From Willaertia magna (taxonomy: Eukaryota; Heterolobosea; Eutetramitea; Acrasida; Naegleriidae), in contig CADWAF010003395.1 of the NCBI GenBank assembly GCA_902984215.1, forward strand, positions 1 to 11,869: a stretch of DNA of 11,869 bases. The letters are read 5' to 3'. The position numbers and the translations under genes were made by a program. Below, piece by piece: positions 6,411 to 11,869 of this stretch (within the stretch, counting starts at the first letter, position 1; every line of letters starts with the position of its first letter). The notes beneath the pieces are model-generated. The model searched no databases. It worked only from the letters and a program-made list of their open reading frames with translations, and had not been told where the DNA came from.

Positions 6411-7835
6411 TTTTTAATAATTTTAGAGAAAATGTTCAATAAAAAAGATGTTTCAGTATTAAATAAATTAATTGATTCTCAAAAAGATTTTATAAAATTA
6501 TTTAACTTACAATTAATAAAAAATTATTATTATTCAATTAATTTTTTAAATAAAATTTTTATTTAAATTACTAAAATCAGTTACAAAATAATAATTGATG
6601 AATTTAAATAATGGAAATATGTTTTTTCCTATTTATTTTTTTTTAAATTTTTATTAATAATTATCAATTTTATATTTACTAAATAAAATAAACATAAATA
6701 CAAGTTTAATAAATAAAATTTGTTATTTTTTAAATACAAATTATAAATAATTATTTTATTTTTTGTAATTGTTTTTATAATTGTTATACTTTATTTTTAC
6801 ATATTATTTACTATATTTATTTCATTTTCTTTCTTAATATCTATTATTATTAAATTTTTTTACTTAATACTATAAATATTTATCATTAAAAAATAATAAA
6901 TCAATATTTTTAATTCTAATTACTTTATTTAATTTTAATAAATTATAAATTTTCTTTTTTATTAAAACCAAAAATTACTGTTATAATTTATTATATAAAT
7001 TTTTATTATTTTTGTAAATTTTTTTTGTTAATATGAATTGTTAAATAAATATTAAATTTATTTATAATAAGTAATTCTTTTAATTTTTTATAAACTTTAT
7101 TACTTTTATATTTTAAAATAGAGATAATTTTAAAATATTTAAAATTTTTATTTATTCAATTAATTACATTCTTATTATAATAATTATTTAAATTTTATTT
7201 TTTATTTTTTATTAATATTTTGTTTTATTTTTATTATTTTAATATTTACAGAATAACAGTTTATAGTTAAGTTTTTATTATAATTTTTTTTATAAATTAA
7301 TATTTTTATTTTATTTTTTATTTTATTAACAAATAATAATACTTATTATTATATATTATTACAATATTTATTATCAATTATAATATAAATTTTTATATTT
7401 AAAAAAATTAAATTTATTATTTTTTTATTTAAATTGTTATTAAAATATATTATTAATATAAATATTATAAATATTATAACTATTAAATTAATTTTTTAAA
7501 AATAATTTATAATTAATAAACAATAATATTAAAATATAAATAACATATTTATTACTTAATATTATAAAAAAATTTTTTAATTATTAAAATTTTTTTACTT
7601 ATTAATATATTTAAATTCGTTAATAAATTTAACAATTTTATAACAAATTTACTTCATTTTTAGCTAATTACAATTAATTTATTAATTATATTTATAAATT
7701 GTAAACTATATTATTAATTTTTTATAAATATATTTATTTATTATAATAGTTAATATATTAATTTTTTTTAAAATAAAGTATTTAAATTTAAAATTATTTA
7801 AAAAATTTAATAATATTTAATTATTAAATTTTTAA
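6411..7835 (+). repeat. Diverged large tandem repeat, left unit
   Basis: Blocks in this unit recur in the same order in the right unit: 6411-6770 with about 7948-8345; 6988-7080 with about 8514-8615; 7601-7710 with about 8656-8755; and 7778-7831 with about 9373-9427. Offsets change from about 1537 to 1576, 1527, 1055 and 1595 bases, so hundreds of bases were lost between blocks two and three and gained between three and four in the right unit. Distinctive shared words include CAATAAAAAAGATGTTT, CAAGTTTAATAAATAAAATT, AATTTACTTCATTTTTAG and AGTATTTAAATTTAAAATT. Confidence 0.7.
6432..6566 (+). pseudogene. 44-codon ORF of unknown origin, duplicated and decayed 1.54 kb downstream
   Basis: MFNKKDVSVLNKLIDSQKDF begins a 44-residue open frame ending ...NKIFI-stop, preceded by a possible splice acceptor (ATTTTAG|AGAAAATG). 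It has the charged-helix look of real protein rather than random AT sequence. A diverged copy at about 7968-8110 keeps IFNKKDV, ILNKLIDFQKD but has lost the ATG (ATG to ATA) and gained a 9-bp insertion with a stop. I do not recognise the family. It could be a remnant exon of a gene once following the RCC1 copy. Confidence 0.4.
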
Positions 7836-7874
7836 TAAATAAATAAAAATAGAAATTTAATAGGAATTTAATAA

Positions 7875-7930
7875 AAAGTTTATTTGTAAAGATAAAAAGT
7901 ATTATAAAAAATTAGATTAAAATTTAAATT
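7875..7930 (+). pseudogene. Decayed remnant of RCC1 exon 2
   Basis: GTTTATTTGTAAAGATAAAA and the following AGTATTATAAAAAATTAGAT match RCC1 exon 2 at about 10564-10622, where the gene encodes VYLSYKDKKYCGKLDQNLF. After a small deletion (ATCT) almost all bases agree. The changes are TGTGG to TATAA and CAA (Gln) to TAA (stop), all toward A/T. Reading frame is destroyed. I see no equally clear neighbouring exons 1 or 3 nearby. Confidence 0.6.
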
Positions 7931-7947
7931 TGATTATTATTAATTAT

Positions 7948-9427
7948 TTTTTAATAATTTTAAAGAATATATTCAATAAAAAAGATGTTTTAATATTAAA
8001 TAAATTAATTGATTTTCAAAAAGATTCTTTATTATTATAAAATTATTTAACTTGCAATCAATAAAAAATTGTTATTATTTAATTAATTTTTTAAACAAAA
8101 ATTTTATTTAAATTAATAAAATCATTATATTGACAATAATTAATGAATTAATTAATAAATGAAATAATAAATTTTTATATTAATAATTGAAATGTTTTTT
8201 TTTGTTTATTTTTTTAAAATTTTTATTAATAATTATTAATTTTAAATTTACTAAATAATATAAAATATAACAAATACAAGTTTAATAAATAAAATTTGTT
8301 TTTTTTTAAAATAAGTTATAAATAATTATTTTATTTTTTATAAATTTTTTGTAATTAATAATAAATAATAAAGTTTTTATTATATTTTATTTTATTTATT
8401 TTTATATATCATTTACTATATATCACTAATTTTTTTTAATTTATTTTTTTTATATCATAAAAATTTTTTTTATAAAAACTATTAAAACAATATAAATATT
8501 ATTAATATAAATAATTTATTATATAAATTTTTATTATTTTTATAATTTTTTTAAATTTTTTTTATTTATATAAACTATTATATAAATATTAAATTTATTT
8601 ATAATAAATAATTCTTCTTATTTTTCATACTCAAACCATTAAAACTTTTATAATTATTAATATATTTAAATTCATTAATAAATATAATAAATTTATAATA
8701 AATTTACTTCATTTTTAGTTAGTTATATTTATTTATTAATTATATTAATTATAAATTCTCTAAAATCATATTATAATCATAAATTTTATTATAAAAAGAA
8801 GTAAGTAATAAAAATTTTAAAAATTATTAAATATTTTTAGATAACTTTTATTATAATTTATAAAAAAATTTTATTTTAAAAAAATTTTTTTTTTATTTAT
8901 TTTATTTTTTTGTTATTTTATTTTTTTTTAAAATGTTTTAGTAAATTAATTATATATTAATATTAAAATAATAAAAGCTATTATAATTATTTAAAATATT
9001 TTTATAAAAGAAAAATAAAAAAATTATTCAATAAAATAAAAATTTTTATAAATTTTTATCTATAAATGTTTTAATATTATTAAATTTAATATATAATAGA
9101 TTTTAAATATTAAAAATAAGTTTAATATAAATAATTTAAATAAATTTTTAAATAAATTTAATTTAAAAAATAATAAAGAAACTAATAAATATAATAATAA
9201 TAATATTATACAAAATAATTTATAAATAAATAAAAAAGAAATATAAAAATTTTTAAAAAATAAAAATTAAAAAATAAATATTTATATTTTAAAAAAATAT
9301 TAAATTTAATAAATAAAAATTTATTATTAATTTATAAAAAATAATTCATATTAATTTATTTGTTAATATGAAGTATTTAAATTTAAAATTATTTAAAAAA
9401 TTTAACAATATATAAATTATTAAATTT
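7948..9427 (+). repeat. Diverged large tandem repeat, right unit
   Basis: Second copy of the 6411-7835 unit, with the block correspondences given there. It starts directly after the decayed RCC1 exon at 7875-7930, just as the left unit starts directly after the last RCC1 exon of the truncated copy. That suggests the original duplicated unit included RCC1 gene sequence. Several differences in the first block are C-to-T or G-to-A relative to the left unit. Confidence 0.65.
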
Positions 9428-10067
9428 TAATAGACAAATTATTAAAATTATTAAATTTATAAATAATATTATAAACAAAAATAAATATACTTATTTTTTA
9501 TATAATTTACTAAAATAATATTCAAATATATCTTTATTTAAAGAACTTTTAGAAATATTTTTATATATTTTATAAAAATTAAATTATAGTGATCATTTAA
9601 TTTAATTTTTATTCTTAACCCTAAACTTTTATTGCTTTTGATATAATATTTTTTTATTTTTATTTATAATGTTTGATATATATTATTTTAATATTGTTTT
9701 TTCAAAGAAAACTTGATTATAGTTAATAAATTTTATTTAAAAAAAGATTAATTATAGTGTTATATAAAAATAAAAAAAATATAAAATTTTAAAAAGTTAA
9801 ATTAAATTTTTTTATTTATTTTTTAATTTAATTTTAAATAACTTTATTAAATTAATAAAAAAATAAAAAATAAAGTTTTTTTAATAAAATTTAAAAAATA
9901 AACTATATTTAAAATAACATATTATTAGTTAATATATGATATAATAAAAATTATTTCTTTATTAATAAACTTACTATTATCAATAATTTTAATATATTTA
10001 TTTCAAATACAAAATTAATATGTTAATTTAGTATATTATTATATCAACTAGTTTTCAGCTTATAAAT

Positions 10068-11621
10068 ATGAATAAACAAATAAAAAAAATGTGGCTCTTT
10101 AAAAAGAAGAAATCAATTCCGAAAAATATTATCATTCATAAAACCATTTCAGACATCACAACTTTAAAATCAACTTTATTAAAGGAACAGTCAACAAACA
10201 ATTTCTTATTCATTACCAATTCAATTTTAGCAAATAATTCAATTTTAATTTTTGGATTGTCAATTAAAGATGTTCAAACAAGTTATGATTATACTTTTAT
10301 TTTAACAACTGATGGAACTGTTTATGTTGTTTCACATTTATTAAAACCACAAAATTTAAAAGATGAATTTTGGAAAGGAATTAATTTTAAAAAAGATTGT
10401 GTTGATTATTTTAAATTTACAAAAAATGATCCAATTGAAAGTATTTCAGCTAAATGGGGAAATAATTATGCTTTTATTACGAGTAAGTGTTGTTAATTAT
10501 TGTAAATTGTATTTTATTGTAAATTATGTAAAATAATGATTTCCACAAACAGAAAAAGGAGAAGTTTATTTATCTTATAAAGATAAAAAATATTGTGGAA
10601 AATTAGATCAAAATTTATTTGAAAATAAAAAGATTATTAAAGTGGCATCTGGAGTTGATCATATTTTATTTTTAACAAGTGGCAGTTGCGTTTATTCTTT
10701 AGGAACAACTTGTAAGTTTATTTTACAAAAACATTTTTTTTTACACAATTAATTTATACAAAATAAAATTTACAATAATAGTTAATGGAAAACTTGGACA
10801 TGGAAGAAATATAAATTATAAATCAGCTTCTTTTGATTATATTTTTGGTAAATGTAATTTAGATAATATTTTACAAAATAATAATACAAAAATAATTGAC
10901 ATTGGTGCTTCTTACAATACAAGTTTTTTTTTAACTGACAATGGTCAAGTTTTTAGTTGTGGAGATCATACTTATGGTGCAGATGCTCAACCATTAAACT
11001 TTAATTTAATCCCAAATGAATTTCAGTTAGTTGAAAATTGTAAATTTGTTAAAGAAATGATAATTGGTTATTTTTTTGGCTCTTTTAAAACTTGTAAGTT
11101 TTTTATTGTAATTAATATTTACAAAAAGATTATTTAATATTATTTATTATTAAAAGTGGACGATAAATATCAAATATTTGGATTAAATAATTTTAATCAA
11201 TTTTCAAATAATTTTCCAACAGATAAAATTTATGGACCAACCGATTTTAATTTACAAAATTCAGAAATTAAACAAGAAGATATTTATCAATTAGAATGTG
11301 GTGGATATGGAACAATTATTGTAACAAGTAAGTACTTAAAAAAAATAGATAATTGTTAATAATTGGTATTGTATAGAAAATTGTAAAGTTTACTCAACTG
11401 GAGCTCACAGTTGTCTATTTTTAAAGAAAGAAGATTCTAATTATCAAATGATAGAACATTCAGATGTTATTTCAAAGTTTATTAAAGATGTAAAGAGATT
11501 TAAAGTTAGATGCAGTGTACATTCAGTTGTTTACTTTACAGTTACAAAAAAAGAAATTGTAGATATTTTTAATTTTAAAAATGTATGGAAAATAGTTGAT
11601 TGTGATTTTATATTTAATTAA
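10068..11621 (+). CDS. RCC1-like seven-bladed propeller protein (five exons, 433 aa)
   Basis: Exons 10068-10482, 10553-10711, 10782-11093, 11157-11327 and 11377-11621 join to 434 codons including TAA. Repeats of the type (V/I)xxIxxGxxxxxFLTxxGxVYxxG can be followed: ESISAKWGNNYAFITKKGEV, KVASGVDHILFLTSGSCVYS then LGTTFNGKLGHG, DIGASYNTSFFLTDNGQVFS then CGDHTYGADA, EMIIGYFFGSFKTLDDKYQI then FGLNN, QLECGGYGTIIVTKNCKVYS then TG, and a C-terminal blade ending WKIVDCDFIFN. Seven blades fit the RCC1 fold, a beta-propeller used for protein binding and, in RCC1 itself, Ran nucleotide exchange. The Gly and catalytic-face residues are degenerate, so Ran exchange activity is unlikely and the partner is unknown. 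The start ATG follows AT-rich DNA; MNKQIKKMWLFKKKK is a basic N-terminus, with a second in-frame ATG at 10089. No signal peptide or membrane span. Confidence 0.8.
10483..10552 (+). other. Intron 1 of the RCC1 gene (70 nt, phase 1)
   Basis: TTACGA|GTAAGTGTTG ... CCACAAACAG|AAAAAGGAGAAG. Reading through meets TAA within five codons of the donor. Splicing yields FITK-KGEVYLSY, continuing the blade consensus. Confidence 0.85.
10712..10781 (+). other. Intron 2 of the RCC1 gene (70 nt, phase 1)
   Basis: ACAACTT|GTAAGTTTAT ... TACAATAATAG|TTAATGGAAAAC. Splicing yields SLGTTF-NGKLGHGRN, the canonical RCC1 GxxxxGxLGHG motif. Confidence 0.88.
11094..11156 (+). other. Intron 3 of the RCC1 gene (63 nt, phase 1)
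   Basis: AAAACTT|GTAAGTTTTT ... TTATTAAAAG|TGGACGATAAA. Contains an in-frame TAA. Nearly identical in sequence to the intron at 5835-5894 except for small indels. Confidence 0.85.
11328..11376 (+). other. Intron 4 of the RCC1 gene (49 nt, phase 1)
   Basis: GTAACAA|GTAAGTACTT ... GGTATTGTATAG|AAAATTGTAAAG. Splicing yields IIVTK-NCKVYSTG. Differs in sequence from the positionally equivalent intron 6066-6119. Confidence 0.85.
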
Positions 11622-11809
11622 AAATATTTATTTAGAAAAAATATATTATAAACAAAAAGTTACTGAGCTTTAACAAAGGAAATAAGGAGAGAACACATTA
11701 CAATCATTGTAAACTTTTTAATTAATTTTTTTTTGAAATTTTTTTAAAGCTATTTCCCGCCGTTCTCGAAAGAAAAAATACAAAAAAAATAAAACCATTT
11801 CAAAGAAAG
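11622..11809. promoter_or_regulatory. Spacer between the RCC1 gene and the right-edge E2-like gene
   Basis: 188 bp without an ORF starting in ATG. The first part is AT-rich and could hold the RCC1 3' end. From 11754 it becomes an A-rich leader downstream of a GC-rich element (listed separately), the usual look of a promoter plus 5' leader in this window. Confidence 0.4.
11753..11762 (+). promoter_or_regulatory. E2F-like element TTTCCCGCCG
   Basis: Identical over ten bases to the element ahead of the PP2A B'' gene (838-848, minus strand) and an exact match to TTTSSCGC. It lies 48 bp before the ATG at 11811, nearly the same spacing as in the PP2A gene (44 bp). Confidence 0.5.
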
Positions 11810-11869
11810 AATGCATTAAAAGGAATAGCAGCGGCTCCTGTTAACGAAAGTAATTTATTCTTATGGCAC
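11810..11869 (+). CDS. Probable ubiquitin-conjugating enzyme (E2), 5' fragment, partial
   Basis: The frame AAT GCA TTA AAA GGA ... reads NALKGIAAAPVNESNLFLWH to the window edge. This matches the beginning of the UBC fold, most like UBE2G2/Ubc7 (PPEGIVAGPMNEENFFEWE): G-I-x-A-x-P-x-N-E-x-N-x-F-x-W is conserved in register. E2 enzymes carry activated ubiquitin on a cysteine that lies beyond the edge here. No ATG is in this frame upstream; the only nearby ATG (11811) is out of frame and hits TAA after two codons, and ATG at 11863 is also out of frame. An exon start at 11806 or 11810 (after AG) would need a first exon I cannot find, and the frame stays open leftward. Frameshift, truncation or an unseen exon are all possible. 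Start coordinate is approximate. Confidence 0.4.

Larger units (their letters stand above)
6567..10067. other. 3.5-kb gene-free A+T-rich island
   Basis: Roughly 2-6 G or C per 60 bases over most of the stretch, far below the flanking genes. No convincing ORF, tRNA or rRNA. It holds a diverged tandem duplication (separate entries) and one recognisable decayed RCC1 exon (about 7875-7930). The left two thirds (to about 8950) are visibly T-rich on the plus strand, and about 9000-9470 is A-rich. The region 9440-10067 shows no repeat I can match; it includes a lone CTTAACCCTAAAC (9614-9626) and the promoter of the RCC1 gene. Possible roles include a decayed duplication zone or a point where AT-rich DNA is selected for, such as a centromere; the sequence does not decide. 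Confidence 0.7.

Noticed and set aside
9614..9626. Telomere-like CTTAACCCTAAAC
   Set aside because: Only about one and a half units with no tandem array; expected by chance and not evidence of an internal telomere.
6567..10067. Mitochondrial or plasmid DNA inserted in the nucleus
   Set aside because: No mitochondrial genes, tRNAs or rRNAs visible, and part of the stretch derives from a nuclear intron-bearing RCC1 gene.
6567..10067. CRISPR array or transposon with terminal repeats
   Set aside because: No regularly spaced direct repeats, no transposase or reverse-transcriptase frame and no matching terminal inverted repeats; the repeats seen are long, diverged and only two-fold.
11156..11359. 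Separate 67-codon gene in the RCC1 region
   Set aside because: Starts with GTG at the intron 3 acceptor and ends inside intron 4; it is exon 4 of the RCC1 gene.

Overview
The window looks like nuclear DNA from an AT-rich unicellular eukaryote with the standard genetic code. It carries short GTAAG...AG introns, eukaryote-only protein families and closely packed genes on both strands. A PP2A B''-type subunit and a CEP295/Ana1-like coiled-coil protein point to a lineage that builds centrioles or basal bodies. A Naegleria/Willaertia-type amoeboflagellate would fit, but that placement is inference.

Positions 1-5118 are a compact gene-rich segment. In order it holds a PPP2R3C/FASS-like PP2A regulatory subunit (minus, C-terminus off the left edge, one 43-nt intron), a membrane-anchored HINT3-like HIT protein (plus, one cryptic 93-nt intron), a CEP295-like coiled-coil protein (plus), isopentenyl phosphate kinase (minus, its stop codon overlapping that of the previous gene) and a DUF962/Mpo1-like multi-span membrane protein (plus). 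A phosphatidylinositol synthase (minus, 5119-5697) follows; its N-terminal end is cut off at a sharp breakpoint.

From 5695 to about 11.62 kb the window is dominated by RCC1-propeller sequence. A 5'-truncated RCC1 copy (5698-6358) abuts the truncated phosphatidylinositol synthase head to head. It is followed by about 3.7 kb of extremely A+T-rich DNA holding a decayed tandem duplication and at least one recognisable dead RCC1 exon. An intact five-exon RCC1-like gene (10068-11621, 433 aa) comes next. Its four introns are all phase 1 and three fall at the same point of the propeller repeat. The first ~370 bases of the truncated copy are almost identical to the intact gene, while its last exon is clearly diverged, so the pair is a mosaic.

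The right edge (about 11810-11869) carries the beginning of a probable ubiquitin-conjugating (E2) domain whose start codon cannot be placed.

A TTCCCGC element, matching the core of the E2F site, occurs three times, each within about 60 bp upstream of a real or probable gene start: the PP2A subunit, the CEP295-like gene and the E2-like gene. This suggests cell-cycle or differentiation co-regulation. I did not find a defence-type or operon-like novel system. The most unusual content is the RCC1 duplication, truncation and decay region.
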